Shown here: positions 46,741 to 58,211 of the stretch, piece by piece
Position numbering within the stretch: the stretch's first letter is position 1
How the letters are laid out: every line of letters begins with the position of its first letter
The notes under the pieces: model-generated
The model's database searches: none
Seen by the model: only the letters and a program-made list of their open reading frames with translations
Told to the model about the DNA's origin: nothing
Source of the DNA: Lunularia cruciata
Taxonomy: Eukaryota > Streptophyta > Marchantiopsida > Lunulariales > Lunulariaceae
Assembly (NCBI GenBank): GCA_948567375.1
Contig: OX419756.1
Span: 30,146,333-30,210,332, forward strand
Length of the DNA stretch: 64,000 nucleotides
Direction: 5' to 3'
Translations under genes and position numbers: made by a program

Positions 46741-47570
46741 TTGTTTCTGTTTTTGAACCATTTATACCTAAAATCAAGTGCTAAGGTCTCAGCTAGTAGC
46801 ACTGACTCTATATTTAGGGTGAATTTGTAGTGAGATATGGATCAGATGAGATTGGATAGCCTTGTCTGAGGTCATCAAGGTAATTCTTTGTATAAAGAGT
46901 GGTAAAATACAAACTTTGCAACAGAACTTCATCCAGGGAAATACGAGTGTTCCTAGTGCCTTATCTTGAGGAGTGGTGGAAATTGGTTACCCTAATCTTC
47001 ACCTTCTCAAGTAGGGAGGTCTATCCGTATCTTTGGATTTGTGAAAACCTTTAGAAGAGTTGGAAAGCATTGTGAGAAATCAAGAACTATATTTGCAGAA
47101 TCTGTATAGACTTGTAAGTTACAAAAAGAGAATGGAGCTAGTTGAGTCAATTTGGAACATAGAATTGTTTTCAAACTAAAAAAAAATTCTTAGGACACTT
47201 GTCCATATAGGTAATAACAAATTGGGATTGAAAGTAAGAAAGTAGAATTAACTTGAAAAGAGTAAGAAATGGTGCTAAGTGAGAGGGAGAGAATATCCTG
47301 AGAACTGGTATTGGTGTGGTGATCACGAACTAATCCACATTCGTTGTATCCTACAGGAGTCCAACAGTTAAGAGCCCAAATTCAGAAGAGTTCCTTACGT
47401 TGGCAGAGTCTCTAAAATTACTATGCAACTCTGGTTTGACAATAGGAAAATTGCCAAAATTTGCCATTGCTGCCACCAAAGGAGTGTACTCTGTAGCAAG
47501 ACTGAAGAGCAGCAGGAGCTTTTCCTTTTTGGCAATGTTGTTGAAATCTGTTGAAAGCAGAATCCGGTAC

Positions 47571-47940
47571 GAGCTTATCTATCTGAATTAATGGCCAAGT
47601 AACCAACGGACGGACAGAAACATGAAGAACGGAAGGTGGAAACCGGCTAAGGTGAATGACTGCTTAACGGTTGGCTCTGATCTATCTGAATTAATAGCTA
47701 AGAACTGAACCTTCACGGGTGGCGGTGAGTAATGCTAATCTGCTAACCGACCACAAACGGATGTCAAAGTGCTAAAAACGGTTGGTAGTTGGCTCTGATC
47801 TTTCTGCATTAACGGGCAGGTAACGAATGGCCAAGAACAGAGCGAAGCGAAGCGTAATGCTAAGCTGAGAACCGAGTACTAATGAGTATCAAAGAGCTAA
47901 AAACAGATGAGTGAACGAAATTATACAAAACGAATACACT
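47571..47940 (+). repeat. Degenerate tandem repeat, about 118-bp period
   Basis: GGCTCTGATCT(A/T)TCTG occurs at 47673 and 47791, each followed by ATTAA...GTAATGCTAA...CTGAGAACCGA/CTAACCGA...AGTGCTAAAAAC (or AGAGCTAAAAAC). A weaker first unit begins at 47572 (AGCTTATCTATCTGAATTAA). No coding signal. Confidence 0.65.
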
Positions 47941-48002
47941 GAAATGAAACTATAACCAGAGAAACCATGAATCTGCAAGAACCTCAAACTGCTTGAATCA
48001 CA

Positions 48003-48044
48003 GTCTTGATTAGTTTTGCTCATGAAAGCAAAACTAATCAAGAC
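48003..48044. repeat. Perfect 18-bp inverted repeat (hairpin)
   Basis: GTCTTGATTAGTTTTGCT, a 6-base loop CATGAA, then its exact complement. It lies about 1.1 kb beyond the stop of the minus-strand host gene. AT-rich stem; could be a cruciform, a terminator-like structure, or a trace of a small transposon. Confidence 0.9.
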
Positions 48045-49132
48045 GATGAAAAATCAACAGGCAGTATAACCAAACTAATTACAACCAAGATGAACCATGA
48101 TGCAACAATATGTACAAAACTCACCTGGCCTAAACCAGTATTGTTGCGAGGCCTCTTTGATGTATAGAGAAGTAGGATATCCTGCTTCTAGATAAAAACG
48201 AAGAGGCGGCTGAGCACGAGCCGTGCAATTGCAATCTCAATGTGCCATCAGGTTGATATTCGAGATATGAGGACAGAAGCAGTCGGAGTTCTGCCTCTAG
48301 TGGTTAAAAATGTCTTATCAAACTATTCCAGTTTGACAGACTAATTCAAGAACTTGTGTACAGCACCAATGAATTCTGAAATACAATAATTATGCTAAAT
48401 ATTCTACTCTTCGCGTGACTAGACGATCCAGAGCAGGACAAAAAGTCTGTCGACTACGGAGGTTGAGTTCTCTTTGACGTACTGTCCAGCTTAAAAGATG
48501 AATATTTTAGATCTAGTTTTGCTACATACAGCTGCCGCGTGTCAGAATCATTACTTAGGCCTGACAAACATACATAGTATCCACACTTCAGCCTTTGAAG
48601 GAAATCTGAAGGTTCACCGGAGATCCATCAGTGGCCGTAGCCGAAAATCATAACTTCATACTTGACACTAAGGTGACCATTAAATCGTTGATGGATGGCT
48701 TAAATCATTCACGATTATGTAGAATATTAATCCGGATCACTTCGCTGGAGGCTTCCAAGTAATCAATTGACATTTCACAAACCTGGTTAGAACACGGTAG
48801 ATGAAACCTACAATCCACTTGAATATAGTCTGGAAAGCCAAAGCTTAGCGGTGGCCAGTTCTATCTCATCAACACCCGCCATATTGTACCACCTCGAAAC
48901 CACTGACGACACCTGCCCGGCCAGAAACGCTGATTAATACGACGTGCACGAGCACATTAGGAGTTACTGAGTAGGCTTCGTCGCGGGCTGAAGAGCAGAG
49001 AAGTCTACTGAAATTAATGTGAAGATAGAGCGAGCGGATCTTCGGTCTGAAACGACTCGGTAGTCTCCAACCTCCGAATATCCATAACGAATTCCAATCG
49101 CAAAATTTGGTAAGTAAGCAAGGAGCTAAGTT
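48045..49132. other. Downstream flank of the host gene
   Basis: No supported ORF. It contains a further block-1-like fragment of the array at about 48260-48300 (GATATGAGGACAGAAGC). The 3' UTR of the minus-strand gene should lie just below 49133; its end cannot be set from sequence alone. Confidence 0.4.
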
Positions 49133-51437
49133 CTAGTGCATATTAACAGGGCAAAGATAACTGTTCCAGTCAACAAGCTTTAGTAGGACACAAAAGTAAT
49201 GTCTACAAAGATTATTATCACGTACTTCATGACAGAAAAGAAGTACCTGGCCTGATTCGTTCACTTCGAATCTTGACTCTCCTGAAAGCTTGAGGGTTTT
49301 CTCTCTATCACGCCTTAAAGCAGGAGTCTGGTCATCCTCGTCCATGGTCTTATCAACAAACTCAATATCTGCCAAACATCGTGAGAAAGGAATGTCAAAT
49401 ACTATGTCGACTAGCATATGTCCATATACAGGTATTTGGACAATGCCCTTGACAAATTAATTATTGAACAAGGAAGATGCCTACTTTTGTTCTAATAATC
49501 CCTTGATTCCCAGTTATGTCCAGACCTTCCACAGGAGGAACATAGGCACTCGCGCACAATCTTGTCAAACTTGAATCCTTCATAGTCTCTTCCAGATTAT
49601 TTGTCAGTGTTGCAGTCCATATAGCGTATATCCACCGCTCAACTGCACCAATTGCCGCATGTTAGGAACCTGTCACACATGTGCATACGTATAAAGAATA
49701 GAGCAAGGTATGCTCAAGAAACTGTAGTCATCTCATACATGTAGATGCTTCTGACTGGCCTTACGAACCATTATGCAAAAGGAACAAAGTCTGGGTACAC
49801 TGTATTTGTCAACAAGGATGTTAATTGACTGCCATGGCCTATCCTTCTTTCGAGTAGGAAGACAAGATCTTGAATGTCCAGAACACTGGAACTCTTCAAC
49901 AAAGTGTCGTGTATTCTGGGCATTCAACAGCCTATCGTCCTAATCTTTCTCCGCAGCCCCCAGATGCGCGTCAAATCAGCTGTAGCAATGCAATCGGATA
50001 GCTCAAATTTCCCGAGCCTGCCGAGACTGAACAGCAATCAGCTCAACCAAAGTCATGAGATGATGTTTTCCTCCATGAACCAGCTGTAAGGCTCATTTCT
50101 CCTTTCAGTATGCAAAAAGTGGGAGCTGACGTCGAATGATGTAATCTGAGAAAATTCAAAGCACACTAACTGGCGTCTTGCCAAGAAGACGCCAGTTAGG
50201 GTCCGGTATCAACTCCGGCGTAAGGAACTGAGAAAGGCCTAACTACTTACATCTGTCAGCCGCGACATTCTCGTAGTAGATCTCGTGCAAGTCGACTGTA
50301 ACACCAGACTTGCAAAGGACTTCTAACAAACTCTTGCAGCTGCAAAGCGAATTTCAAGCATGAGAATTGCAACAATGTGTAAAATAAAGAGAACCTAAAT
50401 GAACATTTGTCAGCATAGTCAGCAAATTCATGGTGGATCCTTAGAAACCTGTGTACTCCTCTCGTGCAGATAAGAGGACTTTGAATTTCCACAGCTTGAC
50501 TGAATAATTTCAACAAAGTGTCCCACTTGTCTCTGTCATCAAGAAGCCCCGTCATAGATCCCGGTATGCAGTCAAGAAGAGTGTACATCACATCCTCCAC
50601 TCTTTTTATCGTTTCAGCATCTGCACTTAGAGAGCCATTGGTTACGATGAAGATTTACCAGAAGTAGAAGAGACAAATGGCAGCAGAACATAGACCTTTG
50701 AATTTGTTGATCAATTCCATGAAAAAATCCAGTACCTTCTGGAGCGATTGGTGGAGGAGGTACATAGTTCGCAGGCGGCTCTTCCTCTTCGAAAATATCC
50801 ACGTCGCTCATATAAGGTTGTACCGCAGCTGTAAAGGAAGTACGGTAAATTGTTACAACTAGCCAGTGTCCAGGGACGGGATAGGGTTTGTGAACTACGT
50901 ACAAGGAACACATTGGGGAAATTCTCGGTTCGAAACTTGAACTAAGGAGAACAATCAGCTAGCTCGACACGAACAACTGGACCCTAACCTTCCAACTCAT
51001 TGAAGCTCGCCGTAGAATGAATCGCCTCCAACTCCAGCGGCTTCCTGCCACCATCTGAGTCATCAAGGCTTTCTTATTTTATAGATTCAAACTACAAATG
51101 AAGGCGCGCAAATAACGTCAAAGATAGTAAGCTTGGGACCAAAATTTCATGATAAGGCTGCCACTGGTGGCGAAACGGAAGCGTACTCCACATATTGATA
51201 ACCAAACTCAAATTCAGGAGGCGAGGAAACTCCAGCCCAGAGTTCCATAGGGGAGGAACTGCTTTTCTCATTTCGGCTTAGGGCTCCAATCCTGCCTGGA
51301 AATCGCGAGGAACACGAAGGAGCACAAAAATCTCCATTACGCCCGGAAAACATGATTCTGCGATGCCCATCGGCTAACAAGTGAAGACCGTGCCATTTCA
51401 CTAATGCGGTTCCAAACGCCAATGCATTGGAAATCAT
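49133..51437 (-). CDS. Eight-exon host gene, putative plastid NTF2/SnoaL-like protein
   Basis: Exons (high to low): 51437-51203, 51054-50989, 50828-50736, 50620-50449, 50339-50251, 49642-49526, 49368-49247, 49177-49133. All seven introns begin GT and end AG and all phases agree, giving 939 coding bases (312 residues). The start is the ATG at 51437-51435. The first ~70 residues are Ser/Arg-rich with few acids (MISNALAFGTALVKWHG start), like a chloroplast transit peptide. Then come KPLELEAIHSTASFNELE, an acidic segment (SDVDIFEEEEPPANYVPPPP), and a domain with RDKWDTLLKLFSQAVEIQSP, EVLCKSGVTVDLHEIYYENV and SGESRFEVNESGQ. The last parts recall NTF2/SnoaL-like folds (the helix before EIQSPLICTRG; the G-x-x-x-F-x-V-x-x-x-G strand), but I do not recognise the family. 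The last exon is short and least certain. Confidence 0.72.
50166..50199. repeat. Perfect 14-bp inverted repeat in intron 5
   Basis: CTAACTGGCGTCTT, loop GCCAAG, exact complement. It lies inside the ~610-bp fifth intron of the host gene, 50 bases below the exon 5 donor in gene orientation. Confidence 0.88.
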
Positions 51438-51733
51438 TGTCTATATCAACAGCTCTGAATGTGGTCGTCGACTTCCTGACGAACGTAAGACTACCTATAC
51501 GCGTCTTTCTCACCACTCTAAACCTCGCCTAAAGCTCAGCGAAATGCCGATTGGCAATCTGGAATAATGCTTAGTAAAGTTTGCATAAAATCAAACATCA
51601 GTCCCAATTCTCGAGTCGAACAAGAGGCTCGACTCGAGACTATGGATTCCACGTCATTTGCGGCCGGCCCTTGGAAGTTTTTTACGGTAAGCTCAGGAAC
51701 TCGAGCTATTGTTATCCGTAACTGAAGAAAAAA

Positions 51734-52793
51734 GGCGACCGCGTAGGAAAAATGAAGGATGGGAAGACCCATCAAGCCGTACAAGGGAGAGAAAAAAAAA
51801 AAGGTAAAATGGGGCTAAGCCCCAATAATCCGTAACTGTAGCTATCATCTTGTAAGAAATTGCTGCAGCCGTCCCCCTTTCCGCTATTATCGCCCATGAC
51901 CTGGCCACATACCTGCTTCCCTCAGCTGTCATTGCATTGCACCGCAGGTTCATCGTTACCACGTCATAGGTTGTTATCACCATGAGGTGCTACCTCTTGC
52001 AATAGTAATTCGGTATATAATATTGATTTTATATGTAAAATATAATTATATACATCATAATATTTATTTATATAGATATATAAATTATAATATAATATTA
52101 ATTATATATAATACTACTTTATATACTACTATTATAATATAATTTATTGCATATAAAATCTAAAATTATAAATCTAAGATAAATATATATATAATTTAAT
52201 TTTTTTCAGTTTTATCTCATTTTATCATATCATGATTATAACATTAACTTTTTATTGCATGATAATTTTTAATATAAATATTAGATTAAAAAATCTTACA
52301 ACAATTGAAGATATCAACAAAATCTCCTCTTTACCACTATAATAATAAAAGAGAATCTCCATGAAATACAGTCCACTATACTAATTCCTTGATATAGAAT
52401 CTCGCATTAACAACTATCATAATAAAAGATAATCCTACATAATAGTAGTTCTTCGGTACGGAGTAAATTTCCAAGGAATGATGTTTTTATTCTAAATTTA
52501 TTTTTTCTCAGCAATAAACAGGATAATAAATGTTATTATAGAGATTATGAATTGAGTTAAGTTTGATTGCTGTTTTTTTGCTTTTTTATTTTTATTTGTA
52601 TTTATTTTATTACTATCTTATTTGGAATCTGAAAATAGAAGTTATGAGTGTTTTTTTAGAGCTAACATATAATCATGTGGAGTGGATGCACACATAGATA
52701 ATGGTTTATGGTTTAATAACTATAAGAGTCATACTATTTAATATTCCCATCTCTTAAATACTTCCCCTCCTTTGTTTTTTCTACGCGGTCGCC
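51734..52793. mobile_element. Candidate 1.06-kb element with GGCGACC terminal inverted repeats
   Basis: The left end GGCGACCGCGTAGGAAAAA (51734) and right end TTTTTCTACGCGGTCGCC (to 52793) are inverted copies. Weaker similarity continues inward (GATGGGAA / TTCCCAT). The interior is AT-rich and non-coding, including 52010-52320, which is almost pure A/T. No clear target-site duplication was found, so it may instead be two inverted copies of a shorter repeat. A related 50-bp fragment is at 56143-56193. Confidence 0.45.
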
Positions 52794-53007
52794 TTCTTGT
52801 TTTTAATATTTGTATTATCATCCTTCTATTTTAGTTAATTATGCCTTCATCATGAGATAACTTAGAATTATACATGATATTATATAAAATATGTTATGAA
52901 TTCTTTTCTAAGGTTTTAAGGTGTCAAGACTCATGTAAAAGAATGCATAAGAATCATGGATTGATCACTTGTGATATCTTTTTAAGGTAGGTTTTAATAT
53001 CAAATTA

Positions 53008-53180
53008 TCAACAAGTAGATGTTTATATGTTACAACCATCTCATTAGTGATTATTCTTTTTTGGTATATAGATCCTATCATTACCTTACAAATTGTTGAC
53101 AAATAGATGATATAAACTGCTTCCATCTCATTAATGATTTTTAATAAATTGATTCAATCATTGGTAGCATTTATAATATA
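53008..53180 (+). repeat. Diverged tandem duplication, about 86 bp
   Basis: CAACAAGTAGATGTTTATAT near 53008 and TTGACAAATAGATGATATAA near 53095, each followed by ACTGCTTCCATCTCATTA-like sequence and ATC(A/C)TATCATT-like sequence. It lies between the TIR element and the F'' LTR. Confidence 0.6.
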
Positions 53181-53188
53181 TTAATTGA

Positions 53189-53637
53189 CAATAAAAAGAC
53201 TAAGGAAAGAAATAGGAGAATGGAAGATCACATTGAAACTCTCATATGTATAAACTCCAAATGCTTAATGTGTGCTTCGGCTTTGGTATTTAAAGAAAAG
53301 GCAAGTACAAGACTCCTAAGAAGCTTCCAAGAGATTTCTTCTAGAAGTTGCTTTTCTTGGAGTGCAAGCTAAACTAGTAATCCACTTTGCATACAAGTTA
53401 AGCTAACCATTTACTTAGTGTACAAGTTACTCCATCTTTGGGAAGTTCTTAGAAGTTTCTCACCAAGGAGCTTCTAGGATACTTCTAGAATATTCTACCA
53501 CTTCTTATATTCTTCTAAAATATTTTAAGAATTCTAAATATATGTAAGTTCTACCTTTATTTTGCTATATTTAACTTATTTTACTAACTCATTAGCTTTG
53601 CAAACTCATTAGCTTTGCAAACTCAATATTATAATAT
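53189..53637 (-). repeat. F'' 3' LTR
   Basis: Shares AAATAGGAGAATGGAA, the GGTATTTA TATA block and repeated (G)AAGCTTC / TTCTAGAA modules with the F and F' LTRs. Ends are eroded, so boundaries are approximate. A local 18-base tandem copy (ACTCATTAGCTTTGCAA) lies near 53605. Confidence 0.75.
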
Positions 53638-55727
53638 ATTCCCCTAATTTAGTTGGTGATGAACTCATCACTATGGAGTTTCAAACTCTTGTATGGCCAT
53701 TTGAGCATTTTGGAGATGAAAAAGGGGTTTCCATATAATATCGTGAAAGGGATATCCTTTCAAGAGGACCTTATACTTGATTTGTCATTGACCGACATGT
53801 TGGATGTCTCTTCATGCAAGAATATGGTAAACTTTGTATTCTTAATTATCATTACATGGATTGGAGGAGGAGGAGGAGGTTGGACACAAGTCAAAAGGAA
53901 GATGGGTTAGAAACAAAGGTTTTTGCTTTAAAATATGGAAAACAAGATGGATACTCATATGACTAGGAAGTGCAAGTTTGTAGACAAAAAAATAAATGAT
54001 CCAAGTGGGGGTAAGTTTATGAACTTGTGTGTCAAGGGAGAGAGGGAGGTTACTAGAGTAAAGCATGACCTCATTACCTACTTAAAAGATGAGGTCAAGA
54101 TGATGTTTATTAGCAAATTATTTTGTCAATTTTGAGCAAGAAAAGGATGAGACTTGGCTTGGTGTAAGGATGCAAATAGTATGGACAAGTAGGTGGAAGT
54201 ATAATGGATATGAGATAGTCAATTTTGAGCAAGAAAAAGATGAGACTTGGCTTGATGTAAGGATGTAGATAGTATGGCCAAGAAGGTGGAAGTATGAGGG
54301 ATATGAGATGGCGGTGGAGCAAGAAGAAAATTAGGAATGAGTGGGTCTTGTCTATAATGGAGGAAAAAGTGAGAGAATTCTATACTTGCTTTTTTGGAAG
54401 TATTACAGTTAAATTTGGTAATCTTAAGTCAAGTATCTCAATTGAGATGATGAAAGTTGAGAAAAGCATGTAGCATATCTTCCATATTGAAAGTGGCTCA
54501 TTTGGTTTGACCATCAATTTGAGGATGATAGGCCATAAACAAGGCAAGGTTAGTCTTAGTAGCTTGAAAGGCCCTTGCTAAATTTTACCAATAAATCAAA
54601 GATCACAAACAAGTATGAGAACCCTTAAGATCCCATAGTGCTTGAACCAATATCAAAGTACATCTTGGCCAATGTTGGAGCATCTATTGGATCTATGGTA
54701 TATGCCAAATAAATTTGCTTGTTGTGCTTATCAACACACACTACAATTGCTATATGGCCTTAGTCCATCTTTGGCAAGGATGTGATGAGATCTTACCTCA
54801 CATGTTCCCATTGACTAGAAATAATCAGTAGGGATTGAAGTAGTACACACTACATTTGGTTGCCTATTTTGTTGTGTTTGCAACTCTCATAAGATTAGAA
54901 AAACTTGCGATCCTCTCATGCTATATTTGGCCACTACCATTAGCATTGTAGAGCAATAAGTGGCTTTTACACACTCATGTGACCAGAAATTGGTAGATTA
55001 TGCATTTCTTGAAGTTGCATAAGTTGTAAAACTCTCATAGCTAGAACATAATTTATTTTTTTGCAAAATAGAAGGCCATGCCTCAATGAAAAGGTGTTAT
55101 ATTCCTTGTTATGCGTTGCTTGGCAAATTTGCACAAGGAGGAAAAGTGATCTTGTTGTAAATCAATCTTGAACTCTATGAACTCTATGTGTACCTTTGAT
55201 TCAACAAACACCATGGTGATTGCTATTATTTATGGGATATTTAGGAAGAATCTTCAAATGAAGTCAATATGAAAAGGCATCAAGAATGACATAAAACTTC
55301 ATAGGTTTGTACTGAAGCTTGATATCTAAAGATTGTTTAAAATTATACATGTTTCTCTCATCAATGGTGCCAACCTTTCATGTGCTCTAAATGTAAATCT
55401 TCTACAAGAGTTTGTGATTGATTTTCATCTTACTTGTTTTCCCAAGGGATAATGTCTCCATACCTTTGTTTCATATACCATTGCAAGTTGTCCTTAATCT
55501 CAAGCAAAATAATTCATTTTTATTGCATTTAGTCATCAAGATATTCAAGTCTTTCTAAAGTAGCGGTCATAGTAAAGGCAATGGGATGCAATGCATCTAG
55601 AAATTCTTATTACAACACAACTCTAATTGCAAAGTTAAAAGCATCAAAATCAACCACACAAGATATTTGAGGATCATATGGTTGGAAAATGGATGATGAA
55701 GATACCATATCCTTAAGTTTCTTGAAT
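53638..55727 (-). pseudogene. F'' integrase-chromodomain and RNase H relic
   Basis: The minus strand carries SSNLPLSLDTQVHKLTPTWI and HISKLKP-like chromovirus C-terminal blocks (53842-54066). Integrase-core remnants follow up to about 55050, matching F 60300-61090. A decayed stretch precedes the RNase H start (FKKLKDMVSSSSIFQPYDP, then DAFNFAIRVVL) at 55610-55727. Stops are frequent. Confidence 0.72.
54127..54312 (+). repeat. 93-bp tandem duplication within F''
   Basis: CAATTTTGAGCAAGAAAA occurs at 54127 and 54220, and the following ~75 bases match with few changes. The F copy has one unit here. Confidence 0.85.
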
Positions 55728-55852
55728 TGTAATACTCTGAGGACAAGAGAACTTTTCAAGAGAGAAAACACAAATTTCATACTCAATCCTTTGATGCCCC
55801 AAAGGAGCACCTTCTCTTTATTATTATATAGCAAAGAGGATCCCCTCAAAGG

Positions 55853-56656
55853 TGTAATACCAAGAGCTAGCCATATGATCTTGATGTGAAATTTGGTTTG
55901 GTAACATCTAGAATGATGCTATACATGATGGATGAAATAGATCAGATAGAAGTATCACCAAAAGAGTACTTCTACTAATAGGTTGAAAACCAAAATAGAC
56001 TTGAAAACCTTAGAACCAATAGCTAGACATATGATTTAAAGGTGAGAATTGGTTCAGTACTATATGGAAGGATGTTACACATGATGGACTAAATAGATCA
56101 GAAAGAGGTATCACTAAAAGTGGACTTCTATTAATAGAGTAGCTTGATGGGGTCTTCCCATCCTTCATTTTTCCTATGCAATTGCCTCTTTTCTAATAGA
56201 GTAGGAACCAAAATATGCCTAAAATCTTTGAAGGTAATTTTGGAGGCCTAAACGGATGAATTAGGCCTCAAAAATGTACAAACCTCCTCACCCCCAAATA
56301 GAAGAATGGTTGGCCCTCCCTCCCCCTTGGTTTTTCTTGTCAAGGGCTATCCAACGGTATGTCACCCATGTGATTTTGAGATTCCTACAAGAAGATTCTC
56401 TAAAAGATCCACTCTGGTCAAAGCTTGTTTGACCAACCAGATAGGATCAAGACCGACATGTCACCCGTCCAAGTAAGTAATCCAAGGGTGGAGCTTGCTG
56501 ACATATCACCTATCTTTGTGCCTAATTCTATGGTGGAGCTTCCTTGGAGGAGATCCTCTTTGTCTATATAATAAAGCGAAGGTGCTCCTTTGGGGCATCA
56601 GATGATTGAGTGTGAAATTTGTGTTTCCTCTCTTCTCTTATCCTCAGAGTATTACA
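55853..56656 (+). mobile_element. R2: solo LTR nested in R3
   Basis: Plus-oriented R-family LTR, TGTAATACC...CAGAGTATTACA, flanked by AAAGG at 55848-55852 and 56657-56661. With R3 in the opposite orientation it forms a long inverted repeat that looks like a foldback element. A CTATATAATAAAG TATA-like box is at about 56563. Carries a 51-bp insert at 56143-56193. Confidence 0.9.
56143..56193 (+). other. 51-bp filler insert in R2
   Basis: Absent from R1 and R3. It is bracketed by TAATAGAGTAG at 56132-56142 and 56194-56204. It matches the complement of 51730-51780, 5' of the host gene; apart from one extra G, the differences are mostly C-to-T or G-to-A. Confidence 0.75.
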
Positions 56657-57297
56657 AAAGGAAGCTCCATCCTTGGATCAAATATATGGATTGGTGACCT
56701 GTCAGTGAGCTCCATCCTTGGATTAGTTGTTTGGATGGGTGATATGTCAGTCCTTGTCCTATCTAGTTGGTCAAATGGGTTTGACCAAAGGGAATCTTTA
56801 GAGAATCTTCTTGTAGGAAGCTCAGAATTGCATAGGTAAAGTATTGTTGGAAAGCTCTCAATGAGACAAACAAGGGGAGGAAGGGAAGGCCAACCTATCC
56901 TCTATTGGGGGAAGGGGGGGGGGGGGAATGTGCACATTTTTTAGGCCCAATTCATCCATTTAGGCCTCGAAAAATAGCTTTAAAGTTTTCAGGCTATTTT
57001 CAACTTCTGATCTATTAGTAGAAGTGCTCTTTTGGTGATACCTCTATCTGATCTACATTCTCCATCATGTGTAACATCCTTCCAGATGTTGCCATCCCAA
57101 GTTTCACCTCTAGATCATATGCCTAGCTATTGATTCTAAAGTTTCCAAGCATGTTTTGGTTTTTGGCCTATTAGTAGAAGTACTCTTTTGGTGACACCAA
57201 AAGAGCTAATCTACTAATTCAATCATGTATAACATACTTTCAGATATTACCAAACCAAATTTCATTCTAGATCATCTATCTAGCTATTGGTATTACA

Positions 57298-57812
57298 TGA
57301 ATGCTTCTCCTTGCTTGATGTTCCACTCAAAACTTATTGTCTTCTCCAAGAGATCAATCAATGGTGCAACCACATGAGCATACTAGTGGATAAACCATTG
57401 GTTAAACTTGCCAATAGATTAAATCCCCAAACTTCCATGGAATCCTCAAGATTAGGCCAATTGATAATGGCTTTGATTTTCTACTCTTCCATCTTGATCT
57501 CCTCTATTTAAACCTTATGGCCCAAGAAGGTAGCATCCTTAAGCCACAAAATACACTTCGACTTCTTACAGTAGAAATTCCATTGTTGTAGTCTTCTCAA
57601 GACTTCTTGTATATGGTTCTTGTGTTTTGCCTCCATTTCATCATAAATGAAAACTTCATCCAAAAGCACTATCACATGTGGATCTAATACCCTCTAACAC
57701 CTAGGGCATTGGATCTATGAAGATTATTGGACCACTAATGAGCCTAAAAGGTAAAACTCTCCACTCAAAATTCCCATACCTTGTATAAAGGAAATCTTTT
57801 GCATGTCTTCAT
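57298..57812 (-). pseudogene. F'' reverse transcriptase relic
   Basis: Minus-strand chromovirus RT C-terminal part: VLLDEVFIYDEMEAKHKNHI, then VLRRLQQWNFYCKKSKC and ATFLGHKV, leading to FEWNIKQGEAFM at 57303. Decayed upstream blocks reach 57812, where F' interrupts. Confidence 0.75.
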
Positions 57813-58211
57813 TATAAAAGACCAAGACCAAGGAGAGAAATAGGAGAATGGAAGCTCACATTAGGACACTATAATGGGAGAAAACTCTGAATGCCTAGCA
57901 CAAGCTTTGGCATTGGTATTTATAGGTAGCATACAAGGCCCTTGAGAAGCTTCTGAAGAAGCTTTCTTAGAGTGCAAGCCAAGTTAACCAGGAAGCTTCT
58001 CAAGAAGCCGCCTACTTGGCATGCAAGCTAAGCTAGTTGGAAGCTTCTACAAGCTTCCTTTTAGAAGTTACTTACTTGAGGTGTAAGCTAAGTTAGCTAG
58101 GAAGCTTCCCAAGAAGCTTCCTAGATACTTCCAAAATATTCTAGGCTAATTTGTCTTATTTTCTACTTTGTTAGCCCTACTAACTTTGTCGCTAAACTCC
58201 ATATTGTTACA
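57813..58211 (-). repeat. F' 3' LTR (399 bp)
   Basis: Minus start TGTAACAATATGG at 58211. The inner end is TATAAAAGACC instead of TGTAAAAGACC. Matches the F LTR throughout, including the GAAGCTTC modules. Confidence 0.85.

Larger units (their letters stand above)
55728..57297 (-). mobile_element. R3: solo LTR interrupted by R2
   Basis: Minus-oriented R-family LTR in two pieces, 55728-55852 and 56657-57297. Ends are TGTAATAC and GTATTACA. The target-site duplication is TGAAT at 55723-55727 and 57298-57302. Contains a run of about 14 G near 56923. Inserted in F'' pol. Confidence 0.88.
53189..57812 (-). mobile_element. F'': oldest chromodomain gypsy element
   Basis: Minus orientation. 3' LTR about 53189-53637; chromodomain/integrase relic 53638-55050; RNase H 55610-55727; RT 57298-57812. 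R3 (with R2 inside) interrupts it between RNase H and RT, and F' interrupts it in RT at 57812. Same family as F' and F by LTR and pol, but far more decayed. Confidence 0.78.

Noticed and set aside
46624..46830. 68-codon plus-strand ORF
   Set aside because: It overlaps the Penelope-like RT, whose conserved motifs are on the minus strand.
47400..47606. Overlapping ORFs on both strands, considered as copia RT end
   Set aside because: No copia motif could be placed in order; similarity was too weak to support.
49733..49927. Minus-strand ORF considered as an exon between exons 5 and 6
   Set aside because: Exons 5 and 6 join directly in phase, and including this piece breaks the frame; it lies in intron 5.
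51536..51983. Two minus-strand ORFs upstream of the host gene, possible earlier exons
   Set aside because: They overlap the candidate TIR element, lack good splice links to exon 1, and exon 1 already has a plausible start. They might be 5' UTR.
55853..57297. Foldback transposon with about 700-bp inverted ends
   Set aside because: Each arm has its own TG...CA ends and 5-bp target duplication, so it is two nested solo LTRs.
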